Under the pieces are notes generated by a model that saw nothing but the letters and a program-made list of their open reading frames with translations, searched no databases and was not told the origin of the DNA. Shown here one piece after another: positions 1 through 10,204 of a DNA stretch of 64,000 nt. Every line of letters begins with the position of its first letter. The first letter of the stretch is position 1. Made by a program: the position numbers and the translations under genes. The stretch comes from Ctena decussata (taxonomy: Eukaryota; Mollusca; Bivalvia; Lucinida; Lucinidae), in assembly GCA_963989385.1 (NCBI GenBank), contig OZ022509.1, positions 74,422,667 to 74,486,666 on the forward strand, read 5' to 3'.

Positions 1-224
1 CGGCAACATGTTCAAGTTCAATTAAAGTAAATTTTGCAAACACTAAGCACAAGACACAGAATGTTACTATTGTCTATCTGATCTCTCTATTCTATCTCCC
101 ACTCTCAAGGTCTCTCCCGGACAGACTGATCAACACAGACTGTCTCAAAGGGCCATTAAACCCAAAACAATCAACCAACAAACTCACAAACCTTAGGAAT
201 CTTACAGGTCAACAGTTACCAGAG
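1..224. other. No recognisable feature
   Basis: I see no coding exon, RNA gene or repeat boundary in this AT-rich stretch. It ends where the first palindromic MITE begins. Confidence 0.4.
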
Positions 225-416
225 CTGTAGATAAGAGGGAGTATTTGATGATAATTAGGGATAATTTTTCTTATTTCTCATTCAAACCATATGTTGTGAC
301 CCCTCATCTGAACCGTCTCATTGAGACGGTTCATATGAGGGGTCACAACGTATGTTTTTATGCAGAATTAACAAAAATTATCCCTATTATCATCAAATAC
401 GCTCTCTTATCTAGAG
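225..416. mobile_element. Palindromic MITE, family P1, copy 1
   Basis: The whole element is an inverted repeat. The left half (from GATAAGAGGGAGTATTTGAT) reads back as the reverse complement at the right end (ATCAAATAC, TCTCTTATC). The central stem GTGACCCCTCAT with GAACCGTCTC sits around base 325. There is no coding capacity. A close second copy lies at 31660-31857, with decayed copies near 34.85, 37.7 and 62.8 kb. The small ORF across it is only a by-product of the palindrome. Confidence 0.8.
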
Positions 417-1150
417 CTCTAGATACTTACCCTGGCCATGGCCCCTTTAAGTCTGAAGTCATGTCTGCCGTATATGTTTTGAAATATCCTGTCATCGTCG
501 CTTAATGGTCCAAACTTTGTCTGAAAAAGAATGAACAAAGGAGTACTTAAGGAGTAGAAGGCCAAATATGTATCTGAAAGAAGTGAAGACGTGTATAAGA
601 CTGCTCAAAAGGAAAGACAGTAACATTTTACCCTTTTTAGACTTGAAACACATTTTGGTGACATATGCTTGTGATCAGCGTCTGCACTGTCACTTACAGG
701 AATTTCAGTGCAAAATACCATAAAAGTGAAAACATTCACCAGAAACCCTAAAGCTTGAAATGGATTCATCCAAAGGATACAGATGGACCAGTCAATTGGT
801 CAAACAAGACCTGTCCGTGTACAGGATATCTTGCCTGACAGTGCCGTGCCCATTACATAAAAAAACTTTGTCAGAAAACTTTTACATGTGAAGCCCACTC
901 CAACTTCAGTTTGACAACAATAGCTTTCTGTATGTATGTACAGGCTAAAAAGGTTAACTAGTTTAAGGTGAATTGGTACACCTCCATGATCTTCTGTTAT
1001 TTTTACAAAATGTAACAATATTCTGTGACTTAATATTTGTATCACTGGGCAATGAAACTGATCCAACAAGGAATCTATTCTTACACTCATTTTTTCACTC
1101 AATAGATAAAATAACTGTATAAAGTTTGCACTCTGACACACAGAGCACAT
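417..1150. other. Unassigned single-copy-like sequence
   Basis: No protein family or repeat boundary is recognised. A 116-codon minus-strand reading frame (800-1150) has no recognisable motif and runs into the minisatellite, so it is not called as a gene. Confidence 0.35.
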
Positions 1151-1810
1151 ACAGGGGCAAAAATCTGAGCCATGTCAGACATACAGGGGCACAAATCTGA
1201 GCCATGTCAGACATACAGGGGCACAAATCTGAGCCATGTCAGACACACAGGGGCACAAATCTGAGCCATGTCAGACATATTACAGGGGCACAAATCTGAG
1301 CCATGTCAGACATATTACAGGGGCACAAATCTGAGCCATGTCAGACATACAGGGGCACAAATCTGAGCCATGTCAGACATACAGGTGCACAAATCTGAGC
1401 CATGTCAGACATATTACAAGGGCACAAATCTGAGCCATGTCAGACATATTACAGGGGCACAAATCTGAGCCATGTCAGACAAAACGACAGACATACAGGG
1501 GCACAAATCTGAGGCATGTCAGCCATACAGGGGCACAAATCTGGGCCATGTCAGACATACAGGGGCACAAATCTGAGCCATGTCAGACATACAGGGGCAC
1601 AGATCTGAGCCATGTCAGACATACAGGGGCACAAATCTGAGCCATGTCAGACATACAGGGGCACAAAACTGAGCCATGTCAGACATACAGGGGCACAGAT
1701 CTGAGCCATGTCAGACATACAGGGGCACAGATCTGAGCCATGTCAGACATACAGGGGCACAAATCTGAGCCATGTCAGACATCCAGGGGCACAAATCTGA
1801 GCCATGTCAG
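1151..1810 (+). repeat. 32-bp minisatellite, 20 copies
   Basis: Head-to-tail repeats of a unit starting ACAGGGGCACAAATCTGAGC and ending CATGTCAGACAT. I count 20 copies of the CATGTCAG core. The usual period is 32 bp. Three or four units carry a 3-bp insertion (ATATTACAGG instead of ATACAGG), and one unit near 1480-1495 has a longer insertion. Units differ by only one or two bases, so the array is homogeneous. There are no unique spacers. It lies just outside the unassigned block that ends at 1150. Confidence 0.95.
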
Positions 1811-2130
1811 ATCAGTTTAAAGAAGAATTCTGTCAAGACAACAAAGAAATAAACTATAAAATTACGAAGTTATTGTCAGATTGTCAGCTGTTCGTCCTAC
1901 ACTTAGTACGAAACTACCAAACCAATGCAAGCTGCTGACATAACCAGTTGGCTAAAATTCTACATATCAAATAGTCTCAGACTCAGTCAGTCCTCCAGAT
2001 AAGATGGTTGAACAGGATAATTTAGGGACAATGTTCCTTATTTTTCCAAAAAAAATGTGTTGTGAGCCATCATTAGACATTCTAATTCACTTACAAAAAT
2101 AACGCGACGTCTGATTGGATAACGTCAAAA

Positions 2131-2167
2131 ATTTGCGACAGTATATTCTGCGATATTCTGTCGCAAA
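2131..2167. repeat. Short hairpin
   Basis: TTTGCGACAGTATA and its reverse complement flank an 8-base loop. The flanks carry paired GATTGG/CATTGGC and GACGTC-like motifs, which suggests the core of a decayed palindromic element (about 2090-2215). Confidence 0.5.
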
Positions 2168-2293
2168 CCCGACATCATTATAGAATGTCGCTTCTCATTG
2201 GCTGACATTTGGGTTTACGCTGCTGAAAGCGCTTGCGATGGATGCCAAGAAGTACACTTCGAAAGGTGAAAATGTGACTAAGTGCATTAGAAT

Positions 2294-2459
2294 GGGGATA
2301 ACTATAGCGAAAATTGTCATTTTGGGAGGTAAATTGTCGGTTTTATGGTTGCAAATTTCGTTTTATGGCTCTGATTGTGCGTCGCCATAAAACGAAATTT
2401 CAGACCATAAAACCGACGGTTAACCTCCCGAAATGACAATTTTGAATACAGTTATCCCC
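2294..2459. mobile_element. Palindromic MITE, family P2, copy 1
   Basis: Terminal GGGGATAACT with AATTGTCATTTTGGGAGG at the left mirrors CCTCCCGAAATGACAATT and AGTTATCCCC at the right. The inner arms carry TTTTATGG/CCATAAAA and AAATTTCGTTTTATGG/CCATAAAACGAAATTT. It is a foldback of about 166 bp with no ORF. A diverged second copy lies 600 bp downstream. Confidence 0.8.
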
Positions 2460-2681
2460 TAAGTCTCAGTGAATTGGTTCTAATGAGGTTTACAACAAGT
2501 ATCCTTTGAGGAAAAAGAAAAAATATCTTTGAATTATCATCCTCAAATCTCCACCTTATCTGGAGCTCTACAGTCTTTGTTTCTTACCTTTTCTGGTTTC
2601 TTTGCCTCTGCTGTGTTATGTCTCACTGAGATCACAGATACTGGTGCAATACTGTTAACTACACCTGAAAAAATATTAAAA

Positions 2682-2839
2682 TGTGCCACGAGACGAGAAA
2701 ACCAACAAAGTGGTTGTGAACCCAGCACAGACTCCATGCGGACAGCGAAGACTCTGATCAGACTGGGCGGATGCCCAGGCTGATCTGAGTCTTCACTGGG
2801 CGCACAACCACTTTGTTGGATTTCTCATGTTGCATCTCA
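2682..2839. repeat. REP1 dispersed inverted-repeat element, internally deleted copy
   Basis: The ends match the family ends (ACGAGAAAACCAACAAAGTGG at left, CCACTTTGTTGG at right). The arm GACTCTGATCAGACTGGGCG with GATGCCCAGGCTGATCTGAG is present once instead of twice, so the left half is deleted. Full copies in this window are about 235 bp. Confidence 0.8.
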
Positions 2840-2924
2840 CAAATACTAACTCTAACAATTCTAAAACTTGCAACATCTAAAATAAATACTGTAACTGTAT
2901 TCACAATGGAACATTTTGGATTTG

Positions 2925-3035
2925 GAATGCAGTAATGTATCCAAAAGATACTGATAGAACTGCAAACAATGTAGACCCTGATCAGACTGCTCCTACTGCA
3001 CTGTCTGCTCAGACCTACACGTCCTTCTACTTAAA
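2925..3035 (+). repeat. Dispersed repeat R5, copy 1
   Basis: Shares AGTAATGTATCCAAAAGATAC, GTAGACCCTGATCAGACTGC and CTCAGACCTAC with copies at about 32370-32490 and 60660-60785. No coding capacity or terminal structure is recognised. Confidence 0.6.
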
Positions 3036-3051
3036 ATGGGGTGATAATTAT

Positions 3052-3189
3052 GAGATAACTGTATTCAAAATTGTCATCGGGGAGGTAAGGTTGCAAATTT
3101 TGTTTTACAGCGACAGGTCAGCGCAGCCCTAAAACTCAATTTCTGGCCATAAAACTGACAAATGACAATTTTTCAATACAGTTATCCCC
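3052..3189. mobile_element. Palindromic MITE, family P2, copy 2
   Basis: GATAACTGTATTCAAAATTG at left is mirrored by AATTTTTCAATACAGTTATC at right, with shared GGGAGGTAAGGTTGCAAATT and CATAAAACTGACA arms. It is more diverged than copy 1. A SINE follows immediately. Confidence 0.75.
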
Positions 3190-3425
3190 ATTCAGAGAGG
3201 TGCCATGGTTGACTGGGTTGAGCAACTTGATTATGGTATCGAAGGTCACAGGTTCTAATCTTGCCTTGAATCAACTGGCAACTGGAAACCTCTGTCAACC
3301 CAGCAGTATAATCAGTACCTTTTTTCTAATCAGGGAAGAATAAGGGAGCTCTGCTTTTCATTTGCTGTGCCCAAGATACCGTGGACCCACTGTCCATATG
3401 GCTTTTGGGCTGTATGGTAAACCTG
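3190..3425 (+). repeat. tRNA-derived SINE-like element (SINE-A), copy 1
   Basis: An A-box-like block (TGGTTGACTGGGTTGAGC) and a B-box-like block (AGGTTCTAATC) sit about 45 bp apart. They are followed by a body with CTCTGTCAACCCAGCAGTA and GCTCTGCTTTTCAT...GCTGTGCCCAAGATAC. The same body recurs at 33785-34060, so this is a dispersed SINE family and not a tRNA gene. Confidence 0.7.
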
Positions 3426-3534
3426 TATCTTTAACCCCCATTTAAATGCCCTTTTCATACTTTTACTTTTCAAAAACTGGCCCTTTTAGCAATGTAAAAC
3501 AAGACATCAGCCAACGTGTAGGAATGTTATGAAA

Positions 3535-3769
3535 TGAGCTGTGACACCAGAAAACCAACAAAGTGGTTGTGCATCCAGCGCACTCAGATCAGCCTGGGTA
3601 TCTGCCCAGTCTGATCAGTGTCTTCGCTGTCCGCCTGTAGGTAGCTTAGACCCTCAGCTACCCTTTAAGCGCTTAGTGAAAAGTCTGAGCGGACCAGGTG
3701 GATGCCCAGGCTGATCAGAGTCTAAGCTGGGCCCACAACCACATTGTTGCTTTCTCGCGTCGCGGCTCA
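3535..3769. repeat. REP1 full-length copy
   Basis: Starts TGAGCTGTGACACCAGAAAA and ends TTTCTCGCGTCGCGGCTCA, an imperfect terminal inverted repeat. Each half also contains its own palindrome (GATCAGCCTGGG...CCCAGTCTGATCAG). The centre reads TAGCTTAGACCCTCAGCTACC. Length is 235 bp with no ORF. This layered palindrome design is the family hallmark. Confidence 0.85.
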
Positions 3770-4017
3770 TTAATGATGTCTGCTTTCCTACAGTATATTA
3801 CAGGATATGCCAGATTTCTTCTGGGTTCTCCCTAGGAAACTTCAGACGGCATGTTGTTTTGGGTGTGTGGCAGATGTAAATAATATTTTGATGACAATGC
3901 AAAATTTTATTATTCTAACACAGTCCGTCTCTCCGCCTATTATAGGCTATAGAAGCTAGGGGAAGTCTCTGTGTTTTAATCTGCAACAATTCACTGTTTC
4001 TGAGCGCCTGTATCTAG

Positions 4018-4806
4018 GGCTACAGAAATCCGAAGTTTTGTCAGTTCTGGCCGAATTTGAGTTCGAAAAACCTATTCAGTTGGCATAAGGCAAATTTTTG
4101 GGGTCCGAAAAAACACAATTTGCGGATGTATAATGACACAATTTCCTGGGCTATGCCAAGTGTCATACCATTAATTTTCCATAATTATCAGCGAATACAC
4201 TAGAAAGCGATGTAGTCGCTGAACAAACGCTGACATCACTTTTTTCCCATAGGAAAGTGATAACAACGTCGCCCTAATTTTTCTGCAAAATATGGTGTTT
4301 ATTTTCTCAATAAACGTGTCATCTGCTAGTTTGACCTTTGGCAAAATTCAACATGCTTGCCGACTGGTTCAGTGTGCAGTTTTATACTAGGAATGAATAC
4401 ACTCTGCAGATCGAAAAATTGATAAACCATCTACAATTTACCTGTAACGGGTTGTTTATTTATTACCTGTATAAAAGGGAGGTAGATTAGGGTACCAGTC
4501 AGTAATGACCTGGCAATTATATTTAGAAACTGACGTGCGTGGCAACTGCTACAAATTACAAATATCCTGATTATGTTCATTGAAGGTTTGTTGTTACCGC
4601 AGTGTATGTGATGGGCCAATCAAACCACTGAACAAGTTGCGTGAGCCTTTTAATTGCTACGATTACCTTATGTTTCATATACTCTTTTGGATGAAAAGTC
4701 AGTAGTCATTAGTTTTCGTGACTATTTTGGATTGTGGAACACAAATTCATATGACATCATCAGCTGTGCGGACCGATTTGGATTTCCAAATTTCTGTAGC
4801 CCTGAC
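4018..4806. mobile_element. Possible TIR element, ~790 bp
   Basis: GGGCTACAGAAATCCGAA at the left is mirrored by GGATTTCCAAATTTCTGTAGCCC at the right. No transposase ORF is present between them and no clean target-site duplication was found, so the boundaries are tentative. Confidence 0.45.
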
Positions 4807-4861
4807 TGTATCTGACTGCTGACTCCACTGGCAATTACTGACATATTTTATGATGTTACTA

Positions 4862-5872
4862 CAAGGGTTGATCCAGAAGTAATGTCACTGTATCCATTGC
4901 ACCGCTTTTTCATTGTAGCATTATTATAAAAATTATATCAAGCTACACTGTATTTCAGTTCTGATTTACAGAATAAATATAAAGCTGGAATGTTTTTCCG
5001 TTCCAAATATGCAGACGTGGTATGCCACCGACGCCATCGCGCTGCACGTTGGTATAACGTTAATTACATGAACATAAGTTTTAAAGTCAATTACAAAATC
5101 AAAATCAAACTAAAGCGTCGAATCAGATGAAAATTTGATAAGATGACGAAATATATTTCTGCCTCCCTCTGTTAAAATTTTAATATCGTCACTGCAGTTT
5201 GAAGTTCGCTAGCTAGTGCTTATGCTTGTTACTGCCGAGAGTAAAAATGTTGATTTCTGACAAACGCGTCAGCGGATATATATGTGGTTTTGCCTCAAAT
5301 TTGGATTTTCACCATTAGACTCTAGAGCTGGTTAGTTACACGTGGTGATATAACAGTTATTATGAGGCTTATGTAAAGGTGCAATCAGCGCGATACGGGT
5401 GCAGATGAGTCGCTAGAGGATAGTCCGAAAACCGGAAGACTTTTATGTACAATGTCAGACAATAACGCCACTCTTGTTCTGATCCCCTATATAAAGATCG
5501 ATGTTCTGCAATTCGAATGTTGTGCATATTCTTAAACTTGAGCTGCGGGGCTGTTCAAGTAATACTAAAAGATGAGATAAACATGAGTGAACAGACATTA
5601 GTGCTTTGCTGGAACAACGGAAATGCTACTTTGGACATGACACATTATCGCAACTTCATCTGGTGTGTCAACGACGTCACCGACGTGCGGCGCGTTTCGT
5701 AACCATGCCTTCTGTCTATCTCGATATCTCAGTTACTGCGCACTGTATTTTTATGACATTTTCAGACCATAATGCAAAATGAATTAGGTACTTGGACACG
5801 AAGTTTTGTTACTCTCTCTTTATTCTTTACGATTTTATAGCTGCAGTGACATTACTTCTGGATCGACCCTCG
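4862..5872. mobile_element. Mariner/Tc1-like non-autonomous transposon
   Basis: The 5' end CAAGGGTTGATCCAGAAGTA and 3' end TACTTCTGGATCGACCCTCG form terminal inverted repeats that continue through ATGTCACTG, about 29 bp in all. Both ends abut TA (4860-4861 and 5873-5874), the target of the mariner/Tc1 superfamily. The CGAGGGT...AGTAATG end sequence resembles known mariner termini. The 1,011-bp interior has no transposase-sized ORF and no D,D34D-type catalytic motif in the longest frames (about 61 codons), so the copy is non-autonomous or heavily decayed. Confidence 0.7.
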
Positions 5873-5874
5873 TA

Positions 5875-6179
5875 TATGGAATTTTAAAAGACAAGAAAAT
5901 GTTTTTCAGATTGATTAGGCTTGAAGTTTAGTTTGAATATTAGAAATACATGTTTTTTTCTCCCCCATTAAGCTTTATAGTCTTTCCCCAAACCCAGGTG
6001 GCTATAATTGTGCCAGGTAGCAAAGATGTCGGGTAGCTTGAAAGTGTATAGGTAGCGAAAAACGTTGGTAGCAAACATGTATATGCAGCGAACATGTATA
6101 GGTAGCGAACTGTAAAGGTGTGAAACATACATTAACCGAATGATCCATGCCAGCTTCTATTTTTATCTTTTAACTATAC
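5875..6179. other. Unassigned spacer
   Basis: Contains three loosely repeated phrases around GGTAGCGAA and AACATGTATA at about 6015-6125, a weak local repetition. No gene seen. Confidence 0.35.
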
Positions 6180-6184
6180 TAACA

Positions 6185-6794
6185 CAGGTTAGGGAGAAGC
6201 TCAAATGGAGCTATATAGCCCGATCGAGCTATATAGCCCAATAGAGGTATAAAAATGAGTGGAAATTAAAGCATTATTGCTTCTGCATTTGCAATGAAGC
6301 TGAACTGCAAAATTTGATATGAACAACAGTATAAAGGGTGACAAACCTTTTATGATTTTGTAAAAAAATTGAACTTCCACCGTTGCGTTTTATGCAAATT
6401 GAGAAATATTTAAATACAAGAATATCTTTGAGATGCCCCCTCAAACTGGACAGATACATTCACTTCTGTGTCATGGTTTACATGCCGGCTACACTGGGAT
6501 CATCTCAGAGGTATCATTGGACTGCAATTATAGAAATGTCAGGGGAATGGTAGGAACCATGTTTAAATAAACATGTGGTTCTTTCACAAAAATGCAAAGG
6601 CAGAAAAATCAAATTGCTTTGCATTCCAACATTATTTTCATCAATATTGAAAGCACAGTACTCAAAATTTTGCAGTTATATTCAAAATAGAGTCAGGTGA
6701 AGAATCTTCACTTTATAATGCAATTTCTATACCTCAATCAGGCTATATAGCTCGATCAGGCTATATAGCTCCATTTGAGCTTCTCCCTAACCTG
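6185..6794. mobile_element. 610-bp non-autonomous TIR transposon with 5-bp target duplication
   Basis: The left terminus CAGGTTAGGGAGAAGCTCAA and right terminus TTGAGCTTCTCCCTAACCTG are exact reverse complements. The terminal repeat runs about 67 bp with a few mismatches and includes two AGCTATATAGC palindromes per end. TAACA directly flanks both ends (6180-6184, 6795-6799). The interior encodes nothing recognisable. The superfamily is unassigned because the 5-bp duplication and CAGG ends do not single out one that I can name. Confidence 0.85.
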
Positions 6795-7866
6795 TAACAC
6801 TCATCCCGCACTGTACAAACTCATTTCACCCCCTTCATCTTTAATAGCTTCTATTTAAGCTAACCCCCTTCAGGACTTGGTTTACCAGAACCCGTGTGAC
6901 GTCCCCCTCGGGGTTAAGACAGAAGCTAGATATCGAGTCCGAAAACAATTCTCATATACCGTAATTGCCCCATTTACCGCACGGTGCGCTGAACTTTTTC
7001 AAAATTGCAACAAAAAGGTGTGGTTAAAAACGTTTCTAATGACCGCACACTCAGAATGAAAAAACAAGAAATGACCATTGTCTACTTTAAAGATGTTAAG
7101 GAAAATCGATACGGTAAATTCTCATTTAGTTCGAACAGTTAAAAATAAATACTGATCGGCGTGTTCAAAGTCATGAAAATATTTTGTGTTCAAACTATTT
7201 GAATTGGCAATTTCCGGGAGAAAAACAATCTCATGTCAAGTCCCAAATTATATCTCATACCTCTCAGTATTAATGCATGTATTTCATTCTCTTCATCCTT
7301 CTTCAATATTCCAAATAAATATTCCGAAAGAAAGGAAAGTATTTCAAGACATTTACGATGACCTAATATGTGATTGTTTAAACACGTCAGGTAAGTTTGT
7401 CAGTGCTCTGGCTATTGCGGTCTGCTTTAAATTCACGGGCTTCTATTAATAACACACTCATTCTAATTCTGGAAGATGCGGTCCCTTTGACCTTCCCTAT
7501 TTCTGTCTGTCCTATATTACGTCCAAGGGAGCAGAAATATTGGCAATGCGTCATGAGAAAGGTACCGTATTACATGTGCAAACAGCAAAGCCTTAGACCA
7601 GTCTGCGCATTTTAAAACAAGTATTTTGCCAACTATTGGCGAATCCTGGAGATTTGTTAGACTGGTCAATGTTCACATATGCACTGTATGCTGTGGGTGT
7701 TTGCTGATCAGATGTGTCTTGAGGCCTTTTTGAGGCCCACGGGCCAGCTGTGCCTATGATAAACCTATCCTATGGCTACCTGGTACTTTGTTTAAATGCA
7801 CAGACCATGCATATGTGCAGGCTGGTCGCTTCGTTCAGTTTGCGCATGTATTGAACTATTCAGACT

Positions 7867-8102
7867 GATTTTGTCAGGAAACAAGAGTTTGTCGTTATGA
7901 CAATTTATTTCTTTTGCAACTCGGGTTTCTCATCTGTCGTTCATGTATCTTTCCCAAACGCACTTTGGCGCACGTGCACATTATCGCTATATATGACAAG
8001 AATTGCTCAGAGAAATGGCGCCTTTTCGCATAAACGAAAGGCAAAGACTCAGTTCAGCCTGCACACCCCCGCAACCTCATAACTTCCTAAGCTCGATCCT
8101 TC
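7867..8102 (-). mobile_element. Helentron-like element fragment, 3' end, copy 1
   Basis: Read on the minus strand, it ends with the hairpin TTGTCATAACGACAA followed by CTCTTGTTTCC, the terminal design of the other Helentron-associated elements here. A second copy at 23458-23683 is nearly identical apart from a 9- to 10-bp deletion in the second, so both derive from one young family. The 61-codon plus-strand frame across it has no known motif and is not called. Confidence 0.7.
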
Positions 8103-9135
8103 TCGGATCAACATGTACATTCCCAATGTTGATGCAGATAGAGAATATGCTAATCAGACGTTGCAGATGTGTAAGCTGATCCAAGTCCGCTGTTCGCACT
8201 CGTACACATCATAACACTTCAGCCATCTCCCTAAATATCAACCGTTCAACGAGGATGCATACATGTGATGTCTCCCGGATCATCCGGGAGTCTCCCGGAA
8301 ATGGAGCCCATCTCCCGCGCTCCCGGAAAGTACTCAGAATCTCCCGGATGCTGAATTTTCCTGTCATAATGTTTTCTGAACCGTCCATTTTGCGGTAACT
8401 ACTTACCCGGCGGCTGTCAAAAGGATTAACTGTCCGTGACCTAATTACCTAACAGGGTGCAAGATAGGACGTGTCATTCCGAGGGGTATTCGTTGATCAG
8501 ACGCAGCGAGGTGTTAAATTGGCTAGCGCACCAGTAAAGGTACCTGTGCTAGCTATAATAGCAGTTAACTTTTACCGAGAGCAAATGACTTTTATTGCGT
8601 CACGGCTTTATGCATCGGTTATTGTTTATGTCTTTGATTTGCACGAATGCAATAGATGCAAGTGCAGCCAATCGACAATGATTCAATATCGGTTTTTTTT
8701 CAGTAAACATGTCAGATACGTAATGTATAGTCATTATAAATATCGATCATGCAAAATTTGCGCAGGCTGATCAGATACTTTCATGAAATATCATCACGGG
8801 TGCCAGCAATTTATTTAAGTCGGTTCGTTCACTTTAAGAATAGTTTCCCGCGTTTTTCTATCCAGTTCCCGCCGATTCAGACGCATCGTATGTGAAATGA
8901 GAACCAGTGTGAATTTATAAATAAATATGGGAAATCCGCGATCTTCAGCATCTAGTTTACTGACCCAAATATGCAGCTATATTTGTTCTTAATCTAATAT
9001 TCAACGAAAATAGACAGCTCTAATGACAGGTATGTTCATTAAAGTGTAGAATATAACTCGGTTTTGAGATAAACAGATTTTGAGTTTTTAACAAATATTA
9101 GCTTTTGTCAAAATAACTGGAGCAAATCGGACCCA
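8103..9135. other. Unassigned; CTCCCGGA motif cluster
   Basis: At 8270-8352 the phrase CTCCCGGA recurs five or six times, once as a palindrome (CTCCCGGATCATCCGGGAG). Weak CTCCCTGA-type echoes occur at 9450-9510. No gene was recognised in the rest. A 99-codon plus-strand frame at 8471 lacks any motif. Confidence 0.4.
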
Positions 9136-9226
9136 TCATCCAAGATGCAATTTTGGATGTTTATATTGAGGGCTAGGGAAAAGTGGGGAGGGGTGATGGT
9201 TTGAGAATGCCAGATAATCAGATTGT

Positions 9227-9392
9227 TTACTTATTTTTTTTTTTTTTTTGCAATTTAGCAATGGAATGGTCATTTGAAGTAATGGGTAACTCAAAAGTAA
9301 AGAAGTTAAACAAACTATACAACTCTGATTTAGTTCAAGTTGTTCTATTTTAAAACAAGAACCCCCCCCCCCCCCCGCCCCACCCAAAAAAA
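9227..9392. repeat. Homopolymer tracts (poly-T, poly-C, poly-A)
   Basis: A T-run at about 9230-9250 and a C-run at about 9361-9377 are followed by A-rich sequence. They probably mark old element ends, and assembly may be unreliable here. Confidence 0.7.
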
Positions 9393-9752
9393 ACAAAAAA
9401 CAATGAAGTAGTGAAGTACTCGAAACAATGCGTCAAAGTTGCCGTCAAAAAGTCTCCCTGATGGGGAACTCAATCTCCCTGAAATGAAATCCAGATCTCC
9501 CACATGGTCCTCAAGAGTTCATCACATGTATGAGGATGCCCGATTGACATTTAGACCGATAGCACATTGCGTCGGGAAAACAAAACTGAAAACACTGTCG
9601 CTGTTGAAACAGTATTGGTAAGTTGAACTTGATACCGTTTTGTGAGTTCCAAAAGGAAAAAGCAGTGTGCGCTGTTGAATTTTTTTCCGGAAATGGCCTT
9701 GGTGTGCGGTTATAGGGGCATGTGCGGTAAATGGGGCGATTACGGTAATCTG

Positions 9753-10200
9753 CAGATACAGAATCTGCTATCCACTATTCCTGGCCTAAATGGAACAAAT
9801 TTCTCAGATGTAAAGTAGATCTTGTGTAGTTTATAGTCTCTTCTGAACCTTTACTGATATGTACAGTATGTAACAATCAGATCTGATCAGCTCATTTTCA
9901 CGATTTATAAAAGAGAGAAAAAAAGAAAATAAAACATCATGACCTTTGAATGCATACATTTCTTCTGATTTTTTGTTAATTTCTGAGAAGACAATAAATA
10001 GCTATAAAGAACAAACCATTTGCAATTCGGAGACTTGGTGAGATCTTACAAAGCGTTGCCATCTTCACAAATTTCTTTACGAAACACTGTGAAGTTACAT
10101 AAATTTCAGGCAAACCTCCAGCCGGAAGTAGCCAGTCAAGGGCAGGTAGACAAAAAGACATCACGAAATTGTGTTCCGTGACATCAGTATCTGTTATAGC
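9753..10200. other. Unassigned spacer
   Basis: AT-rich with no gene or repeat boundary recognised. It borders the 3' tail of the first LINE. Confidence 0.35.
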
Positions 10201-10204
10201 TTTC

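Larger units (their letters stand above)
6954..9752. mobile_element. Possible 2.8-kb element with TIRs
   Basis: ACCGTAATTGCCCCATTTACCGCAC near the left is mirrored by GTGCGGTAAATGGGGCGATTACGGT at the right (about 25 bp, one mismatch). Further inside, GTGCGCTGAACTTTTTC pairs with a diverged copy near 9690. No transposase is visible and no target duplication was found. It may be one element or two copies in opposite orientation. The interior includes an unrelated repeat at 7867-8102. Confidence 0.4.

Noticed and set aside
1151..1810. CRISPR-like direct repeat array
   Set aside because: Repeats are contiguous, with no unique spacers, and the window is eukaryotic. It is a minisatellite.
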